Of a DNA stretch of 64,000 bases, positions 42,183 through 54,528 are shown one piece after another. The notes beneath the pieces were generated by a model. That model saw only the letters and a program-made list of their open reading frames with translations, searched no databases and was not told the origin of the DNA. The stretch's first letter is position 1. Every line of letters starts with the position of its first letter. This stretch comes from Tetrapyrgos nigripes (lineage: Eukaryota > Basidiomycota > Agaricomycetes > Agaricales > Campanellaceae), in the NCBI GenBank assembly GCA_013368315.1, contig JAACJM010000272.1:1-64000 (forward strand). The letters run 5' to 3'. Made by a program: the position numbers and the translations under genes.

Positions 42183-45100
42183 ATGGCGGCGAAACCTCTC
42201 AGGCCAGAGCCTATGAATGTGACGACCAACCATCCCAAGGTCAAGCTCAACCTGATTCTCGCCAGTCCCTTGTTCGTCGCCGGAGATTACATTTGCGGAA
42301 AGATGGAAATGGATTGCAGAGCTGATCAAGGTCTCGGGATAGGATCTATGATGGTCGAATTGTTTGCTTTTCAGGGTAAGCTTTATTACACTGGGTCTTA
42401 ATAAACTCATACTAATACTACTATTCCTACCGCTGCGGTTAGAACTCCACTCTAGAGATCACTCTGCCACCTCCAACTTTATCCACCTTCGCCGGTTCTT
42501 CCAAGGACCGGGTCTACCCCCCTCAAATGCAGTCCAGGCACATCCTCAACCCGGAGATCCGCCTCTTCCACCACAGTACTATCAAGCTCGTCGAGGTCAT
42601 TCGACGTTCTTGTTCCGGTTACCACTCCCACACACATCGCCCTCATCTATCTCATTCGGCTCAGATCTCGCTACCGTCCGGTATGAGGTCCGTGCGAGTG
42701 TGGGTGTGTCATGGAAAGGCGAGAGAAGAGTCGTCACCGAGAAGAAGGAAGTCGAAGTCGTAGAAGCGTTCGATGAGAGGTTGATGGCGTTGACTGTTCC
42801 AGGGAGGGAACCTGAAGCTGTTACTGTTGGGGAGAACGGGAAGATTTGGATGCAGGGAAGGATCATTGGAGGGTTGATTGTTGCTGGAGAGACGGCTTGT
42901 GTAGAGTTGCAGGTGAAGAATCATTCGAATAAGAAGGTCGGTGGTTTGGCTTTCCTGTTCACTTTGTATCGATTCGCTCATACTTTCTGTAGAATACCGG
43001 GCTCTATGTGACGATCACTCGAGTTCTTGACCTCCCTGAGGCTGAAGTTAACGACAAGGCTCCGCCATTGGAACTCACAGATACCCTTACTACTATACCC
43101 TTCAAGGGTGCGGAATACATCATACCACCGGGAGCAGAGGGTGTTGCGTCATTAGTATTTGATGTGCCTAGATCTGCGAAAGGTGTCAAGGGAGGAATTT
43201 TGCTTGGTGACGTGGTGGAGAATATGCCGACAGACGATAGCAGGAAGATCAAAGAGAGCGAGAGCATTTTCGAGATCAGGTGTATAGTAGGTGTCAAGAT
43301 GGCCATGGGACTAGGAAGGTACGTCGATTTTACATGCATATGGGGACGATTTCATGTGCACATACTGACCTGTGTACCTATAGTAAAGACATTCTTGTCG
43401 AGATTCCTGTCCCTGTCGTGCATCCTGCTGCGCTGCCAGAGCTACCTCCCATCGAAGAGCCCCAGCCGTATCCCAATCCTTACCCAGCTTATCCAGGCCA
43501 GGATCCGTATTACAATCCCTACCCTCATCCGTCGCATACACCTGGTCCATACCCAGCTCACGGACATCCACATCAACACTACGCTCATCTACACTCGTCT
43601 ACACCTGGACCTTATCCAGCACCTCCTCAATCCCCTCAAATTTACTCGAATATTCCTCCTGACCGTGTTCAATCTCCTTATGGGCAACAAGCATATCCGC
43701 CCCTACCCATGTCGCCCTCGTTGGGACCTGCAGCTGCTGCAGTAAACGGCGCCTATGTGGATCCAGGCACGAATATGGTTTGGTTGCCTCCTCCTAGTGG
43801 GTACGATTTGAATGGGTATGAGCATGGTGATGGTGGCGAGGTATGTCTCTGCTTCTTTGTTCCCTCTGTTCTTTCTCCTTTTGATATTGCCGTTTTTGTT
43901 CTCTGGCTGACTATGTATATTCTACTATTCTACACAGTACCAAGGCGAATATTACGTTCCTCCCATCCCGACCTTCCATAATCTTCATCCTCAACAACCT
44001 CAAGGAGACCCTTACGGTTACGATTCGCATCATCAACCCCAACCCCCGCCCCACCCACAATCACCACATGCTTACGCATCACCATCGTTACCACCACCAC
44101 CTATACCTCCACCTCGTCCATCTAGTGCTGGGGCTTATGAGCATCCTAACCATAATCATAATCATAATCACGACTATCAGAACCCAACCCGAACCCGAAC
44201 CCGATTTCTCCACATCTACCGTTACCTGGAAGCACCAGCGTACCTGGTTTACCACCTGCGAGTACGACACCCGGGTTGTCTGCGCTTGGGTTTGGTGTTG
44301 ATGCTGGCGTTGGTGGTGGTGTTGGGCCTTCGTCGCCGTCTCGTCATGATCCTCATTACGACAACTATAGTCCTAATCCTGGACATGGATATGGTGGAGC
44401 GAGTGTCAGCAGACGACCAAGTGGACGAGCAAGGAGTGTTTCACCTCAGAGGTCGCCTTCTCGACTGCAACCCCAAACCCAAACTCATCGTCAGACTCAA
44501 CCTCAGGTATCACCGCAGTCTTCACATACCCCGTCTCAACCTCGACCAACGACAATGTCTGGGTCAACGTCTATCCCTAAATTGGATTTGGCCAATCTAA
44601 CACCTAATCCCGTTGATGTCTTCAGCTCCAACGACAACGCCAATACCAGCACAACACCCTACACTCACCCAGACCTTGGTTATCCCCCAAACAAAGTTTC
44701 ACACGTGTAACGACGATTACACCTGTCCCTGTCAAATCTCCAGGTTCTGGGCATGGGTCGTTGAGTCCCGGTAGTGTCGGTGGCGTCGGTGCTGGAGCAG
44801 GAGCAGAGTATTTCGGTCTGGGTCTAGAAACGAAAGAGGTCTCAAAGAGCGAGAGAGTGGAAGAGTTGGAGAGGATAGCGGATGAAGTTGGCAGGAAGAA
44901 GAAAGATTTGAGTAGGGATGTACCGAGAGATAGTGTGTTGGGGTTGGGGGAATCTTCCAAGTCCACGAAGGACGAGAAGGAGGAGGACAAGGCGAGAGCA
45001 AGTATGAATAAGACTCTACCTGCGCCGCCTGTCCCGACTGTGAATGATAAGGAGAGGTTTGAGTGGAGAAAGTCGGGTGCGGGTCCGAGTACGAGGGCTA

Positions 45101-47268
45101 GGGTTGATGCGTACTTTTCCAATGGTGCCAATGCCAGTGCCGGGGTTGGGAACGAAACACTGCCGCCGCCGCCGACATTATCCAGACAAGACAACGACGG
45201 AGACTCGACACCGCCAACACCTGCGACACCTACTCTTACCGCCGTTCGTGCCAAATCGAAAATCAAGGCGGATATGACTCCGAAAGACTTGCTTTCGCCG
45301 ACGTCTGGTGCTCTTGGTAGAGGCTTTGGCAAACGAGAAAGCGGTCTAGACGCATTGGAAGCCAAACTCTTGGCTGAAGTCGGTACTCGGAAACCACCAC
45401 CGGAGAAGAAACCCGATGTATGGAGCATACTTGGCCCAGGTCAAAGTCAAGGTCGCAGCAGCCCCAGTCGAACCTCAGGCCAAAGTCAAAGTCAAAGTCA
45501 AAGTCAAAGCCCAGGTCAAAGAGGTCAGATCCAAAAAATAAGTACACCCCAAACCGAGAAACCCAGCCCGATTTCAATACCCCCTATGAAGAGAAGAGAT
45601 TCAGACGTCGACCCTTCGTTGAATGATTCTGCGATTTCGAGTCTGACGTTACCTGATTGTGGGGATGTGAATGATGTGAAGGATGTGAATGAGTTGAAGA
45701 AGGGGATGGGAGGGAGAGGGTATGATGATGATGAGTTGGCTATCAATGTCAATGGGGCGTTGAAGGATTATGAGGAGGAGAGAGAGGAGAGAGACTCGGA
45801 TGAGAAGAGTCAGAAGACGCATAAGGGAAGGGGGTCGAAGACTAGGAGTGATACAGAGGGCAAGAGTGAGAAGGCTGGGAAGAAGAGGCATAGTAGGGAG
45901 AAAGGCAAGGTGAAGGCGGCGGCGGCGAAAGGGAAAGTAACGGCTTGGTTGGGGAATGTCGAAGCTGATGTGCCGCCCGATGAGGATGTCATTGAGCCTA
46001 GTCCGAGTCCTGGTATTGCCGCCAAGGAGAGAGTGGAGGGTTTACCGTCGTCGTCGGCCTCAAATGTTCTCAGTGGTGTTGGTGGTGGTGGTGGTGCCAA
46101 GGAGGAAGAATTATCTATGGAAGAGCTGTTGAAGAAGGAGCAAGAAGAGATGGACAAAGCGAACCCACCCAAACCTGGCCAATCTTCTCCCAACCCTCGC
46201 TCATCTGGATTCGTTCCCATCGGTACTCTGAAACGCGATATCTACCAACGAAGTTTGGTGCCCAAAGACTCTCCTTTTGCGAGCACAAACAATCCTGTCG
46301 AAGACGCCAAACGTATAACCGACTTGTGGTCTGTGACGAACAACAAGACCAAAGGCGCTACACCAACACTCAAGACGAATAAGGACGTTTCACCACCTTC
46401 AACGCCTGGGAAGTCGGGGAAAGACACAGCGGCGAATAACCCTTGGCAGAGTGTACGGTCACCTTGGTTCGCTGGAAGGAGGGTCAGCGGCGGAAGCAAA
46501 TTGCCTCTGTATCCTCCTCCCGTTCAAGACCGGCAGAAATATGATATACAGTCAGCGAGAGGAGGCAAGGGAGGTCGGGTTACAGCGGTCGCAGCGATCT
46601 GGGCTTCAGGTGCTGTTGCGAAGGAGGAAGATAAGAAGCTTGACAAGGTCGAGGGGGAAGTACCAAAGACAAAGAAGTTGTCTCTCCCGAATGTAATATC
46701 AGCTTCCAGCTCTTCAAGCTCGTCCAGTGATGTTACTGGGACAGGTCCTAGCGCTGGTGCTCGCCCCAACGGTGTAAGCAAACGTGCTGGTACTGGATTA
46801 GGAGCTGGGAAGAGACCTGCAGTCAGAACCGCTTCGATACCTGCGCCTACCATCATTTCATCATCGCATGCAACACCGACTCTATCCACGACTGCGTCTT
46901 TGGCTAAACCACCTGGACAGATGTCGCCTGGGAAGACGCAGCTTGCAAATAAGGTTCCTTTGACGACGATTAGCGAGCTTCCTTCCGAAGGCTCAAAAAC
47001 GAAGAATAGGGCTTTGTTTGCAGGGGTTGGGGCTAACAGGCCATCGTCCAGTGCAGAGGTGAAGCCTGCCGAGGTTAGCGGGGTGAATAAAGGGAGTGCT
47101 GCTGCTGGATTGAAGGCCCTTAGTGGTGGTGACATCAAGCCGACGTCTGCCCCTTCAAAGAGAAACTCTATGCCTACTTCAATGACCTCGCCAGCGACGG
47201 GAGAGCTGGCATTTGGACAAGCTCGGTTGAGAGACTTGATCAAGAAATATCAAGGCCAAGCTAGTTAG
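42183..47268 (+). CDS. Arrestin-like protein, ~1,600 codons, long disordered tail
   Basis: Exons 42183-42375, 42443-42936, 42993-43318, 43384-43840 and 43938-47268. Residues ~1-330 resemble arrestin N and C sandwiches: KLNLILASPLFVAGDYICGKMEMDC, VRYEVRASVGVSWKGERRVV, IIGGLIVAGETACVELQVKNHS, NTGLYVTITRVLDLPEAEVND, IFEIRCIVGVKMAMGLGSKDILVEIPVPVVHP. After this come a Pro/Tyr-rich region (PYPNPYPAYPGQ), Ser/Gln repeats, and a charged Lys/Ser/Glu-rich tail to KKYQGQAS. Fungal arrestin-like proteins often recruit HECT ubiquitin ligases through PPxY-like motifs to membrane transporters; this role is inferred. Two apparent frameshifts lie in low-complexity DNA, near 44,185 (ACCCGA repeat) and near 44,690; before and after, coding is intact, so sequencing or polymorphic indels are as likely as loss of function. 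Confidence 0.75.
45481..45510 (+). repeat. CAAAGT hexanucleotide repeat
   Basis: Five tandem copies within the arrestin-like gene, encoding a (Gln-Ser)n run. Confidence 0.85.
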
Positions 47269-48318
47269 CTTGGATGGCATGAGCGAATTCATGCACAGGC
47301 TTAATTGACTTATTGTTCCTTCCTTCTTCTTTTTCATCATCTGCTTATACTAGGACAGTCTTAATCATCATCTCATACTACTGTTTCGTGTTATGTTCTC
47401 ACTTCCATGCTTGACTTGGGCTATGTGTTGGATAGTGTCACTGTTGTATTCCTCGTCATATCATGTCGCGCTTTGTGTCTGATTTCTCTTCTCATCATCA
47501 TGTCATTCTTCTGATCTCGCTACATCTCTTACCTCGTCATGTCTGTACTTAATGTTGGCACGATTGTAACGATTGTTTACGATTTTTTGTATCAAGCAAA
47601 GCTGGGAACACATGTGCGTGACGGAAATTCGGAGTAATTTCCTAGCCCACTCGTCACGGTCTTCCTCATTCAACTTCCCATAGCTGCCAGGGTCACTACT
47701 TGGGCCAAGGTGTCATTCTTATGAAATTTGGGCTATGGCGCCCTGAGCGACATGCTTATCGCTTTCGCTTGCGTCACCTTTTGCTTCATGATGGACGCTT
47801 GCTCCGCCTCAGAGGCTCTACGCGTGTTTCACTCATGAGATCTAGGTATGTTTCTTGCTCGAATCCAACGCAACCCTAGTGGCTCAATGAATGACCAGGT
47901 CAAACAGACTCCCCTTCCCAAATTTCAGCTTGCCATTCAAGTGAACCGATTAGTCCAACCGTGATTTATCCATCCATTCCCGAGTTTATCAAGTCGACTG
48001 GGGTTACTGGAGTATGTAGATGAAAGGAAGACGGGGTACCATGCGGTGCTACGTTTCAACTTTCATGACAACGGCAAGACAGCGGTCAACGCGTCCGTGA
48101 GTCGTCTTCTCGTTCTCACCACCAAAAGCACTCTGAGACAGCGTCAGATTATCGCGTTCAATATTAAATCCGTATCAAATAAAATCTAGCTCCAGGCGGG
48201 TGAGGGAGTTGAGACTGACGAGAAGAGAAATTTTCAGTGAGGCGCCCGACAGCTTCAAAAAGATAATCAGCTACAATGTTTGAGAAATCAAGTACAAGTA
48301 ATAAGCAGCATTCTTGAG
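47269..48318. other. Intergenic region between convergent genes
   Basis: Arrestin-gene 3-prime UTR (T/C-rich to ~47,560), then from ~47,650 the start of the direct duplication shared with 60,270 onward. No gene. Confidence 0.45.
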
Positions 48319-50620
48319 CTAGGATTGACTCGCAGTGCTTTGTTCGCCATCCGAGACAATCGCCGTTTCATTACCGTGCATATATACCGGCGGTGGCCCC
48401 AAATTATCATATCCACCCAACCTTTCGTTCTCCCGTGTCAGTGCTTCAATTCTCTCCTGTAGGAGCCTGATCTGATCTGTATGTGTAGTCTGTAAAGGAG
48501 GCGAAACCACAGGGTCAGACGAGTGAGCGGCCATCCTCTCCTGCAACTCGATGATTTGTCCGTTAAGGGCCTTGAGCTCTGCTTTGCGCTGCTCAAGCGA
48601 CATACCCTTCGGGGTTGTGAGCCTTGAGGGAGAAGCTCCATATGGAAAGGGCGTAAGTACTGTGGCTGATATATCCAGGTCAGCAAGCGCACACCCGCAA
48701 CACGAAGGATAACATACAACAACTAGGCTCTTTGCAAGTATTATCTCCAATTAAATCACTAGATTCCCCCTGCTTTACCCGTTTGGGCGTGCTTCGTCGA
48801 TACTTCCAAAATAGAAGCGCCGCTATCAAAGCGATAGCCAAGCCACCAACTACCCCACCTCCAATTACCCCTACATGCGATGACTGTCCTCCTGGAGACG
48901 AGCTGACATTTCCGACGTCGGAAGGTACAGAACCAGAACCAGCTCCCACGCCCGGACTAGTACTCGACCTGAAATCAGGTTTGTGGCTCAAACTACCAAA
49001 ACTTGGTTGATAGGTCAGGTAATCAAGTATCAGGCTCTGATTGCCAGATACACCGGTGATCGTCACTGTCAGAGTATGGTTTGTTGCTGTTAAGGAGTCA
49101 TGATTGAAGAAGAGGAAATTTGTCGAATTTAGGAGATCTGGAGGATTAGAAGGGGAGAAGAAGGGTTTCTCTTCAGAGTACGAAGTGGAATTGGAAGGGA
49201 AGTCCGTAATAGTGAAGTTGGCTGTGATGAATCCACTAGCCTTCCAGGAGAATATGCCGTATAGGGCGATGCCGATGCCTGAGAGGCGTGTTGAGTGATA
49301 AATGCTAGGAAAGTAAGTAGGTACTCACCTGCGAACGTGAACTCCATGGAGTCGCCAACGTTATTGCTTTCTTTCGTCCCATTCCCGAATGGTTTGCCAG
49401 GGACAAGGCCAGTGACGTACGTTATACCCCTTCGCTCAGCCCATTTTCCATTCCAAGTGATCTCCTCGTTGAGATCGTCGACAATAATGGTGGATCCTTG
49501 CAAAGCTGTAGAATTCCCTACGGTAACGACAGCATAGTCGATGTCGATCTGCACCATCTCTGAAAGTTCGATGGTGTGAATGGAGTCATTTAGGGCGAAG
49601 GAGGTGTACCATTGTGAGTTGATTCGTGGTTCCGGATAATTCATTTGGTAGCTAGTCCCATCGATGCCGACGTTGAAAGTTTGAGAGTATAAAGTAGGAG
49701 GAGTGTTTCCAAAAAACGCGATGTCAGTCCCTGTTCCAGAGATAGATTAGCTACTCAGAAGGTCGTACATGGCCGGGAATGCACTAGTACCTTGGAAGTC
49801 AATTTTGAAGGATCCCTTGCTCGCTTGGTTTGTTCCGCTGGCCCAACCAGAAGAGTTTCCGTACCAGACGTTACTGGTATCGGATGTCCATAAGTTTGAA
49901 GGGGAGAATGTCAACACACTGGCAGTTTGATCCAAAATGAGCTGGACTGCCGTGCTCGAGGACGACATTACGCCGACGAAAGGAGTGAGCAAATGGTAAG
50001 GAAGGGATTGAATACGGGCTGTAGCTAGCATCCTGGGTTCTTAGTCCATTATTTCCATAGTACTTAGTTTTACCGATACACTCAGGCTGTACCGGACGTA
50101 GATGTTGTACAGCCCGCTACAGCACACATCTATTCCAAACCCCCAACCAGCGAAATCGAGCACCTCAGTACCATGACGGTAGTTCCAGGGCGGGTGATTG
50201 GATCAGGAACTTGGGGAGACATTTCGGGATCGTCGTCGAATCTTGCTTTGTAAGATGGGACGGCACGCCGATGGAATGCATACATACGTATGTTGTATTT
50301 GAAAGTACCCGTACTTTCTGTCTTGTTCAGTCGCTGGTGTTCACCTTTGTAGTGTTTTTACTGGGATTTGTGGGTCCGAAGGAGGTTTGTACCAAGCTTT
50401 CGTTCTGTGTGGAATCATGTTGAGACTGTAAGGCAGACCCTACCTTCAATTGTCAACGTGAACACCAAAAAAAAACGACTATCAGAAACAGGGTCACTCC
50501 TAGTCTCATCTGAAGACGGCCACTGCAGACAAGGACAAGTCAGTGACGTATCAAACCGGACTCAGCTACTCCTTTGATTCGTGCAGGATCTCAGGGTCCT
50601 GGATACGGAACTGCGACATA
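47650..50620. repeat. Direct segmental duplication, copy 1 (partner 60,270-63,155)
   Basis: About 3 kb is repeated in the same orientation 12.5 kb downstream. The core 48,724-49,730 and 61,218-62,224 have a constant offset of 12,494, and long stretches looked identical; flanks are more diverged. The right edge is sharp at GGAACTGCGACAT (50,608-50,621 / 63,139-63,152). Confidence 0.85.
48319..50031 (-). CDS. Single-pass membrane protein, copy 1 (512 aa)
   Basis: Exons (minus): 50031-49791, 49730-49329, 49278-48724, 48659-48319; three introns of 60, 50 and 64 nt; 513 codons in one frame. The ectodomain (~1-330) has two related beta-rich halves: SPSNLWTSDTSNVWYGNSS..DFQGTDIAFFGNTP and ITWNGKWAERRGITY..MEFTFAGIGIALYGIFSW, with many N-glycosylation sites. 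Then a Ser/Gly-rich stalk, a helix GVVGGLAIALIAALLFW with a KYRR stop-transfer, and a cytoplasmic coiled coil (LQERIEALTRENERLGGY) ending GPPPVY. This layout is very common in Agaricomycetes as multicopy proteins without known function. The ATG at 50,031 is not preceded by a signal peptide; an upstream exon carrying it is likely, as the sequence before it ends in an acceptor-like AACCCAG. Confidence 0.78.
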
Positions 50621-51784
50621 GTCTCTCCTAGACAGACGTCATGACGATCTACTAAAGTAGATGTATGGTAGTCTGTTCTAATCACAGATTAGTGCTCTTG
50701 TCACTGAAAACGAAAAAAAAAAAAAAAAAAAAAAAAAAAGATTAGAAGGGAAAAAGAGAACAAGAGAAAAGGCGCAGAATAAAAGCACTAACCTCATCAT
50801 GCAACGTCCTTCATCACACTGTCACGACCTCCTCTTCGCTTCCAGGTCTCGGAGACGACTCCCGGTCCTGTTCACAAGCTTGCGTAGGCAATATCGTTGT
50901 CGGTGAGCGGTTCTTTGACCTTTCGTCCAGAAAAATATACGTTGGAGACGTTGGGGACTGGCTTGCGTTATTGGTGAGGAAGAGCCGAGGAAGACAAGTC
51001 AATCTATAAGAACATCCTTTATTTTCTTCCTTTCGTAGTTAGGTTCATCGAGGTCAACATACCTTAGTCTATTTTTTAGGCGGAGATGAATATCATTTTG
51101 TAAACGTGCTTAGTGTACTTGTCACCCAAACGAAAACGAATACAGGAAAAGAAAAGACTGGACGGAGGACAGTGAAAAACTTCACTACCCACCTTTCTTC
51201 TCTCCAACGACATTCCATGTTCTTCATCGCCGGCGTTCATAACATGCTCTGCAACCAATCACTACTTCTCCAAATACCCTCGTATCGTTTCCAACAGCAG
51301 CGTTCCCCAAATCGGTGATGTCTTGCAGACGGGTTATGCTTTCATCGAGTGAGGACAAGCGTGTGAGGCCGCATGCAATAATGAAAAAACGGAAAACGCA
51401 CCCAGATAGACAGATGCCCGCGTACACCTAGCGTACACCACTCTTGAGACCCTCTGCGGCGATATTTCGCAGGTAATACCGGTGACCGGTCCCGTAGACG
51501 TCTCAGAGCGCATCCGTTAGGCAAAAGAGGCTACATGTCTTCCAGAGGACCTTTTACGTCTGCTGTAGGAGAGTGTCGACTAAGTACATCGCCAGTGCAG
51601 ACGCGGCGTACATAGTTTTAGAGCTTGGACCTGTAGATATGTTCAAGCCAGGTCAAACGAGGATAACCAGTCGCAGAAAAGAGTATAGTTACTAGAGATT
51701 CTGCATTGATATTGGATTTGTGAGGCTATATAGCACATAAGGAGAAAAGCGGGAACGAGAATTAGGTAAGTAGTCGAAGAAAGA
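50621..51784. other. Stretch with no confident gene
   Basis: Contains an A27 run at 50,713-50,739. Short frames at 50,814-51,524 have no recognised motif. Confidence 0.4.
50713..50739. repeat. Poly(A) tract, 27 A
   Basis: Uninterrupted run of A. It may mark the tail of an old retroposed copy, but no upstream body was recognised. Confidence 0.9.
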
Positions 51785-54388
51785 AATGCCGGCGGCAAAT
51801 TGCTCAAAACCCGGCACTGCAGCGCTACACCCTGACCAGAACTTCGACAAGCATCAAGTATGAACGACGCCGCCGAGACTCCTTCCCTCCTGAAGGCCGC
51901 CTTGATCAATGGCTCTTGGAAAGATTTTTCAATGTGTTGTATCGTCAGTGGCCCTTAACTGTCTGCTCATCCTATTTCTCAAGTCGGTCTACATTCTGCC
52001 AGGACAGAGACATGCAACTACGCTTCTCTGAGATAGATCCAATGGATTCCCATTTCTATTGGTCCCTTTTTCGGCGGATTTTTGATGACTGGAAGGATGC
52101 GTTCGATGCAGTGGACCTAGGTAAGCCAAAGCCTCGTAAAGACTTATGCTCATCATCCCCGGCAGATGATAAGCCGTCCTGGCCAGAATTTGCGGCGTCC
52201 GTATGGACTCTGCCGAACGTTGTACAAGAAACCAGGTGTCATGTTATACGAGGCTATTGCGGACAGCGTTTTGAAGTCCTCTTAAAAAGCAACTTTCAAG
52301 TTGTGGAACTGTCCGAAACTTGCATCCAAAATCTCTTCAAGAGCGTACGTTTCTTTAGGTGGCTGCGATACGCTTTTCAACCTCGATATGAATCGTTTCT
52401 TCCCAGATTTACGATGAGATTCTCGATCTCCATTCGACATCCGAACTGGAATGCAGATATCGATTTGCTGCATACGTCTCCAATGAGCCAAGCGCTAGCA
52501 AGGCTTTACTTATGCAGTGGGTCAAATTCGAACTCGAAGCTAATGCCGTCCAAGCTCTGCAAGAACGCTGCATACTCAATCCGGGGCTTCATGAAAGGGA
52601 ATTCTATGACTTGACGCGTGGTATAATCACAGAAACCCGCCGCCTCTACAACGCTGTCCTCTTTGGAGGATTCTCTCTAGCAGACAATCACCACGTCAGG
52701 TCTCTCGATGATCCGTACCTCTTCTCTTTACTTCCACGCAACTGGAACGACGATCCGCAGCAGATACTCGATTGTTTATGGGATATCCGAGCTGCTTCAG
52801 GTCACCGAGCGGTCTATTCGCGGACTTTCCCTCTCGACGACAAGCGCATGATCAAGTATTCTGATCAGGGATTACTGGAAGAAACTATCGCGATGGAGCT
52901 TGTCCGCATTAAGACTAGCGTTCCCGTTCCACAGGCATTGATGACTTTCGTCCGTAATGGACAAACTTTTCTGGTTATGTCGAGGCTAGGTGGAGAAGCT
53001 CTGGCAGGCAAAAGCGATGGCCTGTCCGAAGTGGAGCTTGCTGTAATCTCACAGGAGCTTGCTCAACACGTCAACAGCATTCGACGGCTTGGTGCGCTCC
53101 TGAATCCTTCAGGATCAGACAGCCCCCCGTTAATGGGATCATGGTTTGGAGGGCCACTGGAGAACATCGTCTTTGACCCTGCTCCCAGTTCGGCTTTCCA
53201 GTCCAGCGATGATCTCCGGTATTACTGGGAGCAACGCTTGAAGCGACATCGTCAGATCCAGGTGCCAGAGTCTTTCAACCTAGTTCTCACCCATGGTGAT
53301 CTCAATCCTCGAAACGTGATGGTTGAAGACGGCCATGTCGTAGGAGTTGTTGATTGGGATACTTTTGGCTGGTACCCGGATTTTTGGGAAATTATGATGC
53401 TCACAAGACAGGCGAAACCATCAGTGGGTCAATTCATGACCACATCCTTTCTTGCAGAACTAGGGACAACTGCAGGTGCTGAAGATCTCTGCAAAGCGGT
53501 GAGCGAGGCGCTGTATTACTCGTAGTACGCTACCTGCAAACTATAATGTTCATTTTCCAGAGATTATGTATCTACCACAGTACGAGAAATATTACATTCA
53601 GATAGCCACCAGATTCTTACACCCACCACCTAAAGTCGAGCTTATGTACCGCCTAATGTACCACTCAGTCACAACTTGTAATGCCCTATACACTGGACAG
53701 CGACAGGATTACTTCAAATGGACCAGGAAAATTAATCTACAGCGGATGTTAGAGTCCTCGTTATTAGGCAAATCGAGGTCAAAAATTATAAATAGCGGAG
53801 ATCATGATCGTACCAGGAATTTCTTCAAGCAGAGCCGTCTTCATGACGCTGTTCACTTTCTCCTCCGTCAACAATCCGTAGCCTATTGCAAGCGCAAAGA
53901 GGGCAGTGCACCAATTCTGGCAGTTGTATTCTCCATCAGGGGGCCGTTGCACTCCAATTTGCCATGCAATCGCTTCCATCATCAGTCGCTGCGCTTTGGT
54001 GAATTTCCCCAGCTTCAAGACGGCGCAATTGCTCTTTGTAGCAAATTTGCTGGGACTGGTAATTGGGCCCCAGTTGACAAGATGCGGCCCATTGTTGTAG
54101 GAATCGATATTCGAAGTCACCTCGAGACAACGTACGGCTGGTGTGAAGATATGAGGATTTTTTCTCCCCTGCGTATGTTCCAAAATCCAGCGAATACCCC
54201 AGTGACGATCTCGAGGGGTCGTAAATGTCTTCTTGTCAGTGTAAACATAAAGAGACACGTCTAGCGAGGAGTCTGGCTCAGGATAGTGTTGAGATCCGAC
54301 GTCGGCTATCCTTCGTTCATCTACGCCAAGCTGCTCAAAGCTTAGAACAGACCAGCATTTCGCCACAGTATTTCCGATTGGGAAATCC
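51785..54388. repeat. Inverted segmental duplication, copy 2 (partner 4,073-6,622)
   Basis: Contains the intact kinase and gene X. The reverse complement aligns end to end with 4,073-6,622 with small indels. Confidence 0.75.
51860..53525 (+). CDS. APH/choline-kinase-like protein, intact, 499 aa
   Basis: Exons 51860-51943, 52003-52120, 52166-52344 and 52407-53525 (introns 59, 45 and 62 nt) give 500 codons in frame. The N-terminal ~120 residues are specific to this pair. The kinase-like fold follows: the N-lobe around RMIKYSDQGLLEETIAMELVR (candidate ATP lysine and helix-C Glu), the hinge region TFLVMSRLGGE, the catalytic loop THGDLNPRNVMV (Asp and Asn) and the metal-binding VVDWDTFGWYPDFWE. 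This is the aminoglycoside phosphotransferase/choline kinase superfamily, which phosphorylates small molecules; fungi have many uncharacterised members, and the substrate is unknown. It converges on gene X with ~250 bases between the stops. A broken copy is at 4,914-6,554. Confidence 0.82.
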
Positions 54389-54528
54389 TTTGGAGTGAAA
54401 CCGTTTTCAATGCCGGGTAGAGGGACACTACCAGCAGTAAAGTGGTCGAGTGGAAGCAGATGATAGTAGGGCTTGACAGCGAATTGTTCGCCATCAGGCA
54501 ATGCAGGAAGTGGGGGTAAGTTTGGCAT
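53779..54528 (-). CDS. Gene X, conserved unknown protein, 249 aa
   Basis: ATG at 54,528 (MPNLPPLPALPDGEQFAVK) to a stop at 53,779-53,781, without introns. This start was chosen because the open frame before it has no further ATG. Body: YYHLLPLDHFTAGSVPLPG, CWSVLSFEQLGVDERRIADVGS, SLYVYTDKKTFTTPRDRHWGIRWILEHTQG, LEVTSNIDSYNN, and EYNCQNWCTALFALAIGYGLLTEEKV. His in DRHWG and Cys in NCQNWC are conserved in both copies; a Cys/His pair of this type recalls papain-like folds, but that is speculation. The last codons (IYNF) come from a 3-base insertion that makes an earlier stop than in copy 1. No signal peptide or membrane helix. Family not recognised. It forms a convergent pair with the kinase, duplicated as a unit. 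Confidence 0.7.
   Translation of the reverse strand: MPNLPPLPALPDGEQFAVKPYYHLLPLDHFTAGSVPLPGIENGFTPKDFPIGNTVAKCWSVLSFEQLGVDERRIADVGSQHYPEPDSSLDVSLYVYTDKKTFTTPRDRHWGIRWILEHTQGRKNPHIFTPAVRCLEVTSNIDSYNNGPHLVNWGPITSPSKFATKSNCAVLKLGKFTKAQRLMMEAIAWQIGVQRPPDGEYNCQNWCTALFALAIGYGLLTEEKVNSVMKTALLEEIPGTIMISAIYNF

Noticed and set aside
44622..47243. Long minus-strand open frames opposite the arrestin-like gene
   Set aside because: They are antisense shadows of a GC-rich, codon-biased coding region; no domains, and the plus strand has clear family similarity.
50713..50739. A27 run as the tail of a SINE or processed pseudogene
   Set aside because: No tRNA-like head, coding relic or target duplication was seen upstream.
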